Positions 16,615 to 26,105 of a DNA stretch of 33,155 bases are shown here, in pieces (positions within the stretch are counted from its first letter, which is position 1; each line of letters opens with the position of its first letter). This DNA comes from Rhodocyclaceae bacterium. Lineage in GTDB: Bacteria > Pseudomonadota > Gammaproteobacteria > Burkholderiales > Usitatibacteraceae. A program made the position numbers and the translations under genes. The DNA lies in contig JADCJC010000027.1 in the NCBI GenBank assembly GCA_020247395.1, positions 1 to 33,155 of the forward strand, given 5' to 3'. Below the pieces are notes generated by a model, which saw only the letters and a program-made list of their open reading frames with translations, was not told where the DNA came from and made no database searches.

Positions 16615-17760
16615 CTACAGCGTCTTCAACCGCTCGGCGGCCAATTCGAGCGTCACCTCTTTCTTCGCAAAACAAAATCGCACAACGCGATGATCAACTT
16701 GCCGGTGGTAAAAGGCTGAGGTCGGAATACACGCCACGCCGATTTTGGTCGTCAGCCAGATTGCGAACTCCGCTTCACTCAGGTGCGCGTATTCCGGCAG
16801 ATGGCTATACACGGCCGACACAAAATAGCTGCCTCGACTGGACAGCCAGCGCAGCCGTGAACTTGCCACCGCTGCCAAAAAAAAGTCACGCTTGGCCTGA
16901 TAAAACGCCGGCAAGCCAAGGTGAGTGTTAAAGCGCATGAAATTGGCGATGCCATATTGCGCGGGCGCATTGACGGTGAACACCACAAACTGGTGCGCCT
17001 TCCTGAACTCCGCCATGAGCGGCGCTGGTGCCATGCAGTAGCCAATTTTCCAGCCGGTCACATGATAGGATTTGCCGAATGAAGAGATCACGTAGGTACG
17101 CTCGGCCAGTTCCGCATGACGCGCAACACTCAGATGCGGATGTCCGTCGTAGACCATGTGTTCATAGACTTCGTCGCTGATCACAACGACATTGGTGTCG
17201 CGCAAGATGGCGGCGAGCTGATCAAAATCCCCCTGCTGCCAGCAAGTTGCGGTGGGATTGTGCGGTGTATTGATCATCACGGCGCGCGTGCGCGGCGTGA
17301 TGAGTGAACGCACTTGCTGCCAGTCCGGGCGGTAATCAGGGAACTGCAGTTGTGCATAGACCGGTACACCACCATGCATTCGGATAGCCGGTTCGTAGCT
17401 ATCAAACACTGGCTCAAAAATGATCACCTCATCGCCCGGCCTGACGATAGCGGCCAGCGTGGTGTGGATCGCTTGCGTGGCACCTGCCGTAATGGTTATC
17501 TCAGTGGCGGGGTCGTAGGCTTTGCCGTACGCGCTGGCAACTTTTGCTGCGACGCCCTCACGCAGTATCGGCACGCCGGCCATCGCCGGATATTGGTTAT
17601 GGCCTGCCCGCATCGCTTCAGTTACCAAGGCAGTCAGGCGTTCGTCACAGCCAAAATCGGGAAAGCCTTGCCCGAGGTTGACGGCCCCGACATCGGATGC
17701 CAAGGCCGACATGGTGGTAAAGATGGTGGTGCCAATGTGAGGGAACTTCGATTCAATCAT
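16615..17760 (-). CDS. PLP-dependent aminotransferase, YbdL (methionine aminotransferase) type
   Basis: The 381-residue protein is a class I/II fold-type I aminotransferase. It begins like E. coli YbdL (SKFPHIGTTIFTTMSALA), which is why the ATG at 17760 is preferred over a GTG 51 bp upstream. LGQGFPDF (29-36) follows, then the PLP-site residues Asn168 (TPHNPT), Asp196 and Tyr199 (ISDEVYEH), and the Schiff-base Lys230 in SSFGKSYHVTGWKIG. YbdL prefers methionine and aromatic amino acids with 2-oxo acid acceptors, so the likely role is transamination of methionine or of 2-oxo-4-methylthiobutanoate. The gene is transcribed divergently from a second aminotransferase gene, 116 bp away. Kynurenine-oxoglutarate aminotransferase activity is an alternative for this subfamily. 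Confidence 0.88.
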   Translation of the reverse strand: MIESKFPHIGTTIFTTMSALASDVGAVNLGQGFPDFGCDERLTALVTEAMRAGHNQYPAMAGVPILREGVAAKVASAYGKAYDPATEITITAGATQAIHTTLAAIVRPGDEVIIFEPVFDSYEPAIRMHGGVPVYAQLQFPDYRPDWQQVRSLITPRTRAVMINTPHNPTATCWQQGDFDQLAAILRDTNVVVISDEVYEHMVYDGHPHLSVARHAELAERTYVISSFGKSYHVTGWKIGYCMAPAPLMAEFRKAHQFVVFTVNAPAQYGIANFMRFNTHLGLPAFYQAKRDFFLAAVASSRLRWLSSRGSYFVSAVYSHLPEYAHLSEAEFAIWLTTKIGVACIPTSAFYHRQVDHRVVRFCFAKKEVTLELAAERLKTL

Positions 17761-17771
17761 GCGCGCTGTGA

Positions 17772-19103
<1,332 letters not shown>

Positions 19104-19146
19104 AGGGCGCTGTCAAGTTCCAAGCGCAACAATTTCAACTAACCCC

Positions 19147-19231
19147 GTCCCCGCGCAGGCGGGGACCCAAGTTGACCCGCCCGCGCAGGCGGGGACCCAA
19201 GTTGACCTGCCCGCGCAGGCGGGGGACCCAG
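19147..19231. repeat. Tandem 30-bp palindromic (REP-like) repeat, three units
   Basis: The core CCGCGCAGGCGGGGACCC starts at 19151, 19181 and 19211, exactly 30 bp apart; the third unit has one extra G. The first unit forms a perfect hairpin GTCCCCGC-GCAG-GCGGGGAC (19147-19166). The units are separated by AAGTTGACC plus a short GC stretch. Palindromes with the CGCGCAGGCGGG core are common intergenic repeats in proteobacteria. Here they could protect the 3' end of the aspC-type mRNA or end transcription. Confidence 0.85.
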
Positions 19232-19332
19232 ACCTTCGCAACGCATTGACCTTACTGTGGACTGGATACGCGCCCAGCGCAACCATTGTGGTTGTAGGCG
19301 AGGAAGACGAAGTTATTCGAAGTTCCCAGTCC

Positions 19333-19372
19333 GCAAAAAAAGCGCCGCCCCCTTGGAGCAGCGCCTTTTTGC
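19333..19372 (-). terminator. Rho-independent terminator of the fasciclin-domain gene
   Basis: On the minus strand GGCGCTGCTCC is followed by a short loop and GGGCGGCGC, then seven T residues (19341-19335). It ends about 110 bp beyond the fasciclin gene's stop. The outer GCAAAAA/TTTTTGC arms make it potentially bidirectional, so it may also stop transcription coming from the aspC-type gene. Confidence 0.8.
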
Positions 19373-19443
19373 TTCACTCAACTTCACTCACAACGTTGTT
19401 GCCACCCTCACGTCCTGGCGCGTTTGGCAAAGCCGGTAGTGCT

Positions 19444-19908
19444 TTAGGGCATGATGACCGTGTCGATGGCATGGATGACGCCGTTGGATGTCTCAACGTC
19501 TGTCTTGATCACTTTCGCGTTGTTTACCATCACGCCTTTGTCCGTCGTGATTTTGATGACTTTGCCGTTGACGGTCTTCACTTCTCCGCCTTTAGCGTCC
19601 TTAGCCATCACTTTTGCGGGAACGACGTGGTAGGTCAACACTCCAGCAAGCTTTGCTTTGTCCTTGAGCAGTGCATCGAGATCAGCCTTGGGGATCTTGG
19701 CAAATGCCTCGTCGGTGGGCGCGAACACGGTGAAAGGACCTTTGCTTTTGAGCGTATCGACCAATCCAGCCGCCTGCACTGCCGTAACGAGGGTCTTGAA
19801 GCTGCCCGCTGCTACTGCGGTATCCACGATATCTTTTTGCGCCATCGCAAATGATGAGGTCATTGCAAGAACGCTAGCCAATACGACTGAAGCAATCGAA
19901 CGATTCAT
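19444..19908 (-). CDS. Secreted fasciclin (FAS1) domain protein
   Basis: The 154-residue protein has a signal peptide cleaved after FAMA (residue 23) and a single FAS1 domain: [48 protein letters not shown] and the closing [16 protein letters not shown]1 domains act in cell adhesion or matrix contact; short single-domain secreted forms are common in bacteria and their ligands are largely unknown. AGGA lies seven bases before the ATG. The gene is monocistronic with its own strong terminator. The 400 bp upstream holds inverted repeats that may be control sites. Confidence 0.95.
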   Translation of the reverse strand: MNRSIASVVLASVLAMTSSFAMAQKDIVDTAVAAGSFKTLVTAVQAAGLVDTLKSKGPFTVFAPTDEAFAKIPKADLDALLKDKAKLAGVLTYHVVPAKVMAKDAKGGEVKTVNGKVIKITTDKGVMVNNAKVIKTDVETSNGVIHAIDTVIMP

Positions 19909-20041
19909 AATTTATCCTGATAAGTTGGTTGAGATCTAAAACACAAATAGTTGATAGATAACACGTTAGTCATGGCTCTGAGTGCTGATGCCAGTCCGGA
20001 AACACAAGCGTCTGATTGAACACACACTCAATCGTCATAAC

Positions 20042-20078
20042 GTGACCAGTTAGTCACTGTTTGAACTAAAAAGTTCAA
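20042..20078. repeat. Two adjacent inverted repeats
   Basis: GTGAC/GTCAC (5-bp arms, 6-bp spacer) is followed three bases later by TTGAAC/GTTCAA (6-bp arms, 6-bp AT-rich spacer). They lie about 135-170 bp upstream of the fasciclin ATG. The arms are operator-sized; no regulator is identified. Confidence 0.5.
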
Positions 20079-20269
20079 CGGCCTCAGGATGCGATTACAA
20101 GCGAACGTTTTCGGCACCTGATCGGCACCTGATCACAAGCAGGGCTTGCAACCAGCACACGAGGCACACATTTGTTGCCCCATCCAAGCAGTTTTGGTGC
20201 CTGGCGCTTTTTTGCATCCACGCGCCGCATACAGAACACTCTGCGAAGGAGCAGAAATAGTGAGCAATC

Positions 20270-20275
20270 TATAAT
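20270..20275 (+). promoter_or_regulatory. Candidate -10 box of the glutamate dehydrogenase gene
   Basis: A perfect TATAAT lies 31 bp before the ATG, which would give a leader of about 25 nt with GACGAGAA as ribosome binding site. No good -35 box is seen at 16-18 bp, so an activator may be needed or the call may be wrong. Confidence 0.35.
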
Positions 20276-20306
20276 GGTGCATTGATCTTCCCGACGAGAA
20301 TACGCT

Positions 20307-23300
20307 ATGGCCGCTGCTCATGCCGAGGCAACCCCAGAGAACACCGATTCCGTGATCGCCGAAATCACTCGGTCGATCCACACGACCGTCTTTTTCGAAC
20401 CATCAGAAAACCTGGCGATGCTCGACCATGCCGTGGTCGACACCTACCTGTCGGATATCGACGATACCGACCTCCTCGCAAGAAACCCGTCGGACTGGGC
20501 GGCCATTGTTCGCAACCACCTTACATTCGGCACGGATTTTCAATCAGGCGCGCCAAAAATGCGCATCTACTCGCCCAAAGTCGGCGAACAAGGCTGGCAG
20601 GCCCCTTGTACTGTCATCGAGTTTGTGAATGACGACATGCCCTTTCTGGTCGATTCCATCGCCATGGAAATCAACCGTCAGGGCATTGCCATTCAACAGA
20701 TTGCCCATCCACTGTTCTCGGTGCGTCGCGATCAACACGGCACTCTTACGGCGCTCTCGCCAATCACCGAAGGGCAAAAACTAGAATCCTGGATCCACAT
20801 CGAAATTGAGCGTCTCACCGACCCCGAGCGTATCAAATCACTCGGCGACGGGTTGGTCGCCATCTTGTCCGATGTCCGCGCGGCGGTGGAAGATTGGGCC
20901 AAGATGAAGGGCAAAATTCAAGATGTGCTGTCCAATCTCGGTCCCGCCGCCAGAGTGGTACCGCTTGCGGAACTCGACGAAGCACGCGCCTTTTTGCACT
21001 GGGCAGCTGACAACCACTTCACATTCTTGGGCTATCGGGACTACGAGTTGCTGTCGATGAATGGTAAAGACAGCCTGAAAATCATTCCCAATTCAGGATT
21101 GGGCGTTCTGCGGGAACCGAGGCTTGGCGGCGTCTCTGCGAGTTTCAATGAACTGCCCGACCACCTCAAAAAACTTGCGCGCAGCCCACAACTGCTCGTC
21201 CTGACCAAGGCGAACTCTCGCGCCACGGTACACCGCTCCGGCTATCTCGACTACATCGGCATCAAGCGCTTCGATGCCGACGGTCAAGTGGTCGGCGAAC
21301 ATCGATTCATCGGCTTGTACACGTCGAGCAGCTACCACGGCGATCCGACCGAAATCCCACTGCTGCGCCAGAAAATCGACAAGGTGCTGAATCGCGCAGG
21401 CTACCCCGCTGGCAGCCATGCCGGCAAGAATCTTCTATCAATTCTCGACGCTTATCCGCGCGACGAACTGTTCCAAATCGCCGACGACGAGTTGTTTGAA
21501 ACGGCGATGGGTATTTTGCGGCTGGGCGAACGCGCCCGTACAAAACTCTTTCTTCGCCGCGATCTCTACGCGCGTTTCTACTCGTGTTTGGTCTATCTGC
21601 CGCGTGAAAACTACAACACAGAAATCCGCGTCAAGCTGCAAGACCTCCTGAAGAAAAAACTCAGGGGCAGCTCGGCTGAATTCAACGTCCAATTGACCGA
21701 ATCCGTTCTTGCCCGCATTCATATGCTGGTTCGCACCAGTCCGGGAAGTGTTGCCGAAGTCGATACGGCGGCACTTGAAAGCGAAATCGTGGCCCTCACC
21801 CGCCGGTGGGAAGAAGGGGTTTTCTCGAACGTCGCCGCAGCACTGGGGGAAGACGCGGCAAACGCGGCGCGACGCGAGTTTGTTTTGCCCTTCCCCGCTG
21901 CATATCGCGAGGATACCGCGACAGAACAGGCAATCGCGGATTTCACCGCTTCACGCGCCTTGTCTGCGGATGCGCCGCTCAACGTGGCGCTCCATCTGCA
22001 CGCTGACCAGTTGCGTTTCCGTGCATATCATCTTGGCCATCCCATCACCTTGTCGACCGCGCTACCGATGCTCGAAAACATGGGCGTAAAGGTCAAGAAT
22101 GAACGCGCTTACAAAATTGAGCGCAACGACGCGCCGCCGATTTGGATACACGAGTACAGCCTCACACACTCGCTCGTATCGGTCGACTTTGCAGCGACCT
22201 GCGCCAAGTTTGAAGACACATTTCTCCGAGCTTGGACGAAGACTATCGAGAATGATGGTTTTAACCGCCTCACCCTGAATGCGCAACTCGCGGCAGCGGA
22301 TGTGTTAGTGCTGCGAACATATGCAAAATACTTGAAACAAACTGGTTTTACCTACAGCCAAAACTATCTGGAACATGCGTTGGCGGCAAATTCAATCATT
22401 GCACGTGCTCTGGTCGAACTGTTCCATACGCGTTTTGATCCCAACTTCGGCGGTGATCGCGCAAACAAGATTGAAGCCGTTGTGAATGCGGTTGAGGCGT
22501 CGCTGGATAACGTTGCCAATGCCGATGAAGACCGCATCCTGCGGCGCTTTCTGGCAGTGATTCAGGCGACGCTTCGCACCAACTTCTACCAACACAAGCC
22601 TTATCTTTCAATCAAGCTTGAGTGCGCAAAAGTACCCGAGCTGCCTGAACCTAAGCCGCTGTTCGAAATCTTCGTCTACAGTCCGCGGATGGAGGGAATC
22701 CATTTACGCGGCGGCAAGGTGGCGCGCGGCGGACTGCGTTGGTCGGATCGCCCGGAGGACTTTCGTACCGAGGTGCTCGGGCTGGTCAAGGCGCAAATGG
22801 TAAAGAACGCTGTGATTGTGCCGGTTGGTTCCAAAGGTGGCTTTGTTCTCAAGGCGGCCCCGCCTGCGAGTGATCGGGAGGCTTACATGGCGGAAGGCAT
22901 CGAGTGTTACAAGACCTTCCTTCGCGGCCTGCTGGACATCACCGATAACCGCGTCAAAGGCAAGATTGTGCCTCCACCGAATGTGGTGCGGCACGACGCC
23001 GATGATCCCTACCTCGTTGTTGCCGCTGACAAGGGGACGGCGACGTTCTCCGACCATGCAAATGCCATCTCGGCCGAATACGGTCACTGGTTGGGTGATG
23101 CATTTGCCTCAGGCGGCTCGGCGGGATACGACCATAAGAAAATGGGCATCACAGCCAAAGGCGCGTGGGAGAGTGTCAAACGCCATTTCCGCGAAATCGG
23201 CGTAAACACGCAAACCACCGACTTCACGGTGGTCGGGGTGGGTGACATGTCGGGCGACGTATTCGGCAACGGCATGTTGCTCTCCAGACACATTCGCTTG

Positions 23301-25130
23301 GTCGCGGCCTTCGATCACCGACATATTTTCCTTGATCCAACGCCGGACGCCGGCAACAGTTTTGCAGAGCGCGAACGGATGTTTGCGCTTCCCCGCTCTT
23401 CATGGGATGACTACGACAAAGCGCTGATTTCCAAAGGCGGTGGCGTCTACGCGCGCGCTGCGAAGTCCATAGACCTGACGCATGAAGTCAAACTAGCACT
23501 CGGCATTGATGCGGCGATTTCCGCGATGACTCCAGTGGAATTGATGCGTGCCATTCTCAAAGCGCCAGTTGACCTGTTCTACAACGGTGGCATCGGCACC
23601 TACATCAAGGCCAGTGGCCAGGCGCACGGTGAGGTTGGCGACAAAGCGACTGATGCAATCCGTATCAACGGCAACGAACTGCGTTGCAAAGTCGTCGCCG
23701 AGGGCGGCAATCTCGGTGCCACGCAACTTGGCCGCGTCGAAGCGGCACTTGCCGGCGTGCGTATCTGTACCGACGCGATCGATAATTCGGCCGGTGTCGA
23801 TTGTTCGGACCACGAGGTCAATATCAAGATTTTGCTGGGTGCCGCAGTCGACGGCGGACTGCTAAAACCTGAGGATCGGGAACCGCTGTTGGCAGCGATG
23901 ACCGGCGAGGTTGGCCAATTGGTCCTCAAAGATAACTATTACCAAACGCAAGCATTGTCGGTATCTGGCACTCGAGCAGAAAAACTGCTCGATGCGCAGG
24001 CGCGTTTCATGCGTCATCAGGAAAAAACAGGACGTCTAAATCGCGCGGTAGAGTTCCTGCCTAACGATGACGCCCTCGCCGAACGCCGAGAGAAAAAGCT
24101 TGGCCTCACCGCGCCAGAACGCGCGGTGTTGCTCGCCTACAGCAAGATGGAATTGTTTGACGAGTTGCTCGCTTCAGACTTGGTGGACGATCCTTATGTC
24201 GCCCAGGCACTCGTCGCCTACTTTCCGACACCGCTGCAAGTGCGCTTCAAAGACATCATGCAGGCGCATCCACTGAAGCGCGAAATCATTGCCACAGAAG
24301 TTGCAAATTCAACTATCAATCGCACCGGCAGCGTTTTTGTACATCGGATGTGCGAGGAGGCGGGCGCGACGGCACCTGAAGTCGTGCGAGCTTATATCTT
24401 GAGCCGCGACATCCTAGGGTTGAACGGTATCTGGCAACAAATTGACCAGTTGGATAACGTCGTGTCGGCCGCTACCCAAAACGCGATGCTGATTGAGGTC
24501 GGCAGATTGGTGTTGCGTTCCACCCTTTGGTTCCTGCGCCGACGCGGCGAGCGCATGCCCATTACCGATGTATTGGATTTCTTCGCGCCGGGTGTCGCTG
24601 CCGTCAGTGGCCAGCTCGATGCGTTGCTCGCAACTGAAGACGCCGCGACATTACAAAACAAGCGCGGCAGTCTAGTCGCGGCAGGTGTGCCTCGCGAATT
24701 GGCAAACACAATTGCCCATACCGACACCATGTATTCGCTGTTGGACATCGTCGAGGCATCCAGCGAGCTGAAACGACCGGTGAGCGTCGCGGCAGCAGTT
24801 TACTTCACACTGGCGGGTAGGTTGTCGCTCAGCTGGGTGGCTGCACAGGTTGGTAAGCTACCGACGGAGTCTCATTGGCAGGCGATGGCACGGGCTTCCA
24901 TGCGTGACGATTTGGCCAATCTGCAACGCCAGCTCACCGAGAGCGTGCTGCAACTGTCGCCTGACGCGAGTTCGCTAGAAGGAGCGCGGCAGGCGCTCAC
25001 GGTTTGGGAGACACACCACGCGAAGGCACTCGCGCACATGTACGAAGTGATGGGTGATCTTAAGGCGGCACGCGATACAGATCTCGCCATGTTGTCGGTG
25101 CTGCTGCGGGAACTTCGGGTACTCGCCTGA
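20307..25130 (+). CDS. gdhB: NAD-specific glutamate dehydrogenase, 180-kDa class
   Basis: The 1607-residue protein matches the large L_180 class known from Streptomyces clavuligerus and Pseudomonas aeruginosa (about 1620-1650 residues). The first 700 or so residues are the regulatory ACT-rich region of this class (ending in FVNDDMPFLVDSIAMEI near 115 and further modules). The catalytic part begins around 770: RGGLRWSDRPEDFRTEVLGLVKAQMVK-type sequence (quoted in part: RWSDRPEDFRTEVLGL), Lys843 in PVGSKGGFVLK, the dinucleotide-binding GVGDMSGDVFGNG near 976-988 and the NGGIGTYIK motif near 1095. It oxidises glutamate to 2-oxoglutarate and ammonium with NAD+, mainly in catabolism. dsbB starts 12 bp downstream. 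The sequence looks intact with no frameshift. Confidence 0.96.
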   Translation: MAAAHAEATPENTDSVIAEITRSIHTTVFFEPSENLAMLDHAVVDTYLSDIDDTDLLARNPSDWAAIVRNHLTFGTDFQSGAPKMRIYSPKVGEQGWQAPCTVIEFVNDDMPFLVDSIAMEINRQGIAIQQIAHPLFSVRRDQHGTLTALSPITEGQKLESWIHIEIERLTDPERIKSLGDGLVAILSDVRAAVEDWAKMKGKIQDVLSNLGPAARVVPLAELDEARAFLHWAADNHFTFLGYRDYELLSMNGKDSLKIIPNSGLGVLREPRLGGVSASFNELPDHLKKLARSPQLLVLTKANSRATVHRSGYLDYIGIKRFDADGQVVGEHRFIGLYTSSSYHGDPTEIPLLRQKIDKVLNRAGYPAGSHAGKNLLSILDAYPRDELFQIADDELFETAMGILRLGERARTKLFLRRDLYARFYSCLVYLPRENYNTEIRVKLQDLLKKKLRGSSAEFNVQLTESVLARIHMLVRTSPGSVAEVDTAALESEIVALTRRWEEGVFSNVAAALGEDAANAARREFVLPFPAAYREDTATEQAIADFTASRALSADAPLNVALHLHADQLRFRAYHLGHPITLSTALPMLENMGVKVKNERAYKIERNDAPPIWIHEYSLTHSLVSVDFAATCAKFEDTFLRAWTKTIENDGFNRLTLNAQLAAADVLVLRTYAKYLKQTGFTYSQNYLEHALAANSIIARALVELFHTRFDPNFGGDRANKIEAVVNAVEASLDNVANADEDRILRRFLAVIQATLRTNFYQHKPYLSIKLECAKVPELPEPKPLFEIFVYSPRMEGIHLRGGKVARGGLRWSDRPEDFRTEVLGLVKAQMVKNAVIVPVGSKGGFVLKAAPPASDREAYMAEGIECYKTFLRGLLDITDNRVKGKIVPPPNVVRHDADDPYLVVAADKGTATFSDHANAISAEYGHWLGDAFASGGSAGYDHKKMGITAKGAWESVKRHFREIGVNTQTTDFTVVGVGDMSGDVFGNGMLLSRHIRLVAAFDHRHIFLDPTPDAGNSFAERERMFALPRSSWDDYDKALISKGGGVYARAAKSIDLTHEVKLALGIDAAISAMTPVELMRAILKAPVDLFYNGGIGTYIKASGQAHGEVGDKATDAIRINGNELRCKVVAEGGNLGATQLGRVEAALAGVRICTDAIDNSAGVDCSDHEVNIKILLGAAVDGGLLKPEDREPLLAAMTGEVGQLVLKDNYYQTQALSVSGTRAEKLLDAQARFMRHQEKTGRLNRAVEFLPNDDALAERREKKLGLTAPERAVLLAYSKMELFDELLASDLVDDPYVAQALVAYFPTPLQVRFKDIMQAHPLKREIIATEVANSTINRTGSVFVHRMCEEAGATAPEVVRAYILSRDILGLNGIWQQIDQLDNVVSAATQNAMLIEVGRLVLRSTLWFLRRRGERMPITDVLDFFAPGVAAVSGQLDALLATEDAATLQNKRGSLVAAGVPRELANTIAHTDTMYSLLDIVEASSELKRPVSVAAAVYFTLAGRLSLSWVAAQVGKLPTESHWQAMARASMRDDLANLQRQLTESVLQLSPDASSLEGARQALTVWETHHAKALAHMYEVMGDLKAARDTDLAMLSVLLRELRVLA

Positions 25131-25142
25131 GACACCACTAAC

Positions 25143-25619
25143 ATGAAGATTTCGCAAACACGAACCAATTTGTCCGCCATCGCAATTCTTAGTTTTGCCT
25201 TGCTGGTATACGTGTTCTACCTGCAACACGGACCGGAAAAACAGCAGCCTTGCCCGCTTTGTATCTTGCAGCGTTACACCTATTTCTTGCTTGGTGTCGC
25301 GGCGCTCGTAGGAACAATCTGGCCGAAGCGCGCGATCGTTTTTGTCGCCGCTGGGGTGGCGGCGATGGGCGGCGGTTTGGCCTTGTGGCAGGTGCTGAAG
25401 GGGTCGGATATGACCTCGTGCCAGCGCGACCCGATCGGCATTTTTGTCAATCAGTTGCCGATGGCAGATTGGTGGCCGGAGTATCTATTTGCCACCGGCG
25501 GCTGCGCGGATAAGTATTCGACACTTGGCTTGCCTGTGCCGGTGTGGTCGCTGATCTGTTTTGCCGGGCTAACCGGCTTGCTCGTTCTGGTTGCAATCAA
25601 GCTGCGGAAAATCGCATAA
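25143..25619 (+). CDS. dsbB: Disulfide bond formation protein B
   Basis: The 158-residue inner-membrane protein has four hydrophobic segments and both redox pairs: Cys37-x-x-Cys40 in QPCPLCILQR and Cys93 with Cys121 in the second periplasmic loop (TSCQRDP and GGCADKY). Arg44 after the first pair is the quinone-site Arg of the family. DsbB reoxidises DsbA in the periplasm and passes electrons to ubiquinone. It follows the glutamate dehydrogenase gene by 12 bp and may be co-transcribed, but no functional link is evident. The ribosome binding site is weak. Confidence 0.95.
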   Translation: MKISQTRTNLSAIAILSFALLVYVFYLQHGPEKQQPCPLCILQRYTYFLLGVAALVGTIWPKRAIVFVAAGVAAMGGGLALWQVLKGSDMTSCQRDPIGIFVNQLPMADWWPEYLFATGGCADKYSTLGLPVPVWSLICFAGLTGLLVLVAIKLRKIA

Positions 25620-25648
25620 CGCGTCGGCTTTATAGGCGAAGGGTATCG

Positions 25649-25678
25649 GGCAAGCAATCATCAGCATGATTGCTTGCC
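25649..25678. terminator. Strong hairpin after dsbB
   Basis: GGCAAGCAATCAT and ATGATTGCTTGCC form a perfect 13-bp stem around CAGC, starting 30 bp after the dsbB stop. There is no T run on either strand, so it may act in mRNA stability or Rho-linked ending instead of classical intrinsic termination. Confidence 0.6.
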
Positions 25679-25869
25679 GCCCTATCCCAACATGCAGTTC
25701 GACACGGCTGCCGACACCATCGGCATCGCTAGAGTCTGCTGCCTAGAACAAGTGCGCCATACGCGCACCTTGGTTTTTCCGGCCATAGAACGAGGCGAGG
25801 GCGTCGCGCGCGGCGGAACGCGGCAGAACAATCGCCTCTCTACATTTATGAATATGCACTGTTGGTTAT

Positions 25870-25950
25870 TTGATGTGTTGACAAGCACGTTCAAAACATC
25901 AACTTCGCATGGCGAGAGTGGGATTCGCCCGCCAGCCAGCAAACTCTCGC
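25870..25950. repeat. Pair of inverted repeats in the dsbB downstream region
   Basis: TTGATGTGTTGA (25870-25881) pairs with TCAAAACATCAA (25891-25902) at 11 of 12 positions. Ten bases on, GCGAGAGT (25912-25919) pairs perfectly with ACTCTCGC (25943-25950) across a 23-nt loop. The second begins GGCGAGAGTGGGATTCG, which resembles the antisense of a tRNA 3' end, but no complete tRNA can be drawn. Confidence 0.5.
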
Positions 25951-26105
25951 GGCCTGGCAAACCTGCCCATTAAGTGCACTTCGCACCCGGGCTTTCACCG
26001 CGACGACAAGCTCAAAACAATGCCATGAGTACCAGACTGAAATTGTTTAGCCAACACAACGCGCATCGAACTTGATGGCCGCGCACCGCTCACGCTCGCA
26101 ATGCC

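Larger units (their letters stand above)
19104..19443. other. Gene-free convergent region after the aspC-type gene
   Basis: About 340 bp between two convergent genes. It holds the tandem palindromic repeat at 19147-19231 and a terminator for the fasciclin-domain gene. The long plus-strand frame across it (to 19854) runs antisense over the fasciclin gene and encodes only repeat-derived PAQAG units, so it is not a gene. Confidence 0.7.
19909..20306. other. Divergent regulatory region, fasciclin gene and glutamate dehydrogenase
   Basis: About 400 bp between divergent starts. It contains GTGAC-CAGTTA-GTCAC (20042-20057), TTGAAC-TAAAAA-GTTCAA (20061-20078), a second GTTAGTCA at 19965-19972, and a tandem pair of TCGGCACCTGA (20111-20132). 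A 49-codon Cys-rich minus-strand frame (20133-20282) is discussed among the findings. No gene is called. Confidence 0.5.
25620..26105. other. Gene-free convergent region with three hairpins
   Basis: About 490 bp between dsbB and the TonB-like gene. It contains a 13-bp perfect hairpin (25649-25678), an imperfect 12-bp hairpin (25870-25902) and an 8-bp hairpin with a long loop (25912-25950). A short plus-strand frame (25674-25973) has no recognisable protein features. Confidence 0.6.

Noticed and set aside
25911-25980. Possible tRNA gene on the minus strand
   Set aside because: Only a 3'-end-like stretch is present; no cloverleaf with anticodon arm can be drawn, and the acceptor-like arms enclose just 23 nt.
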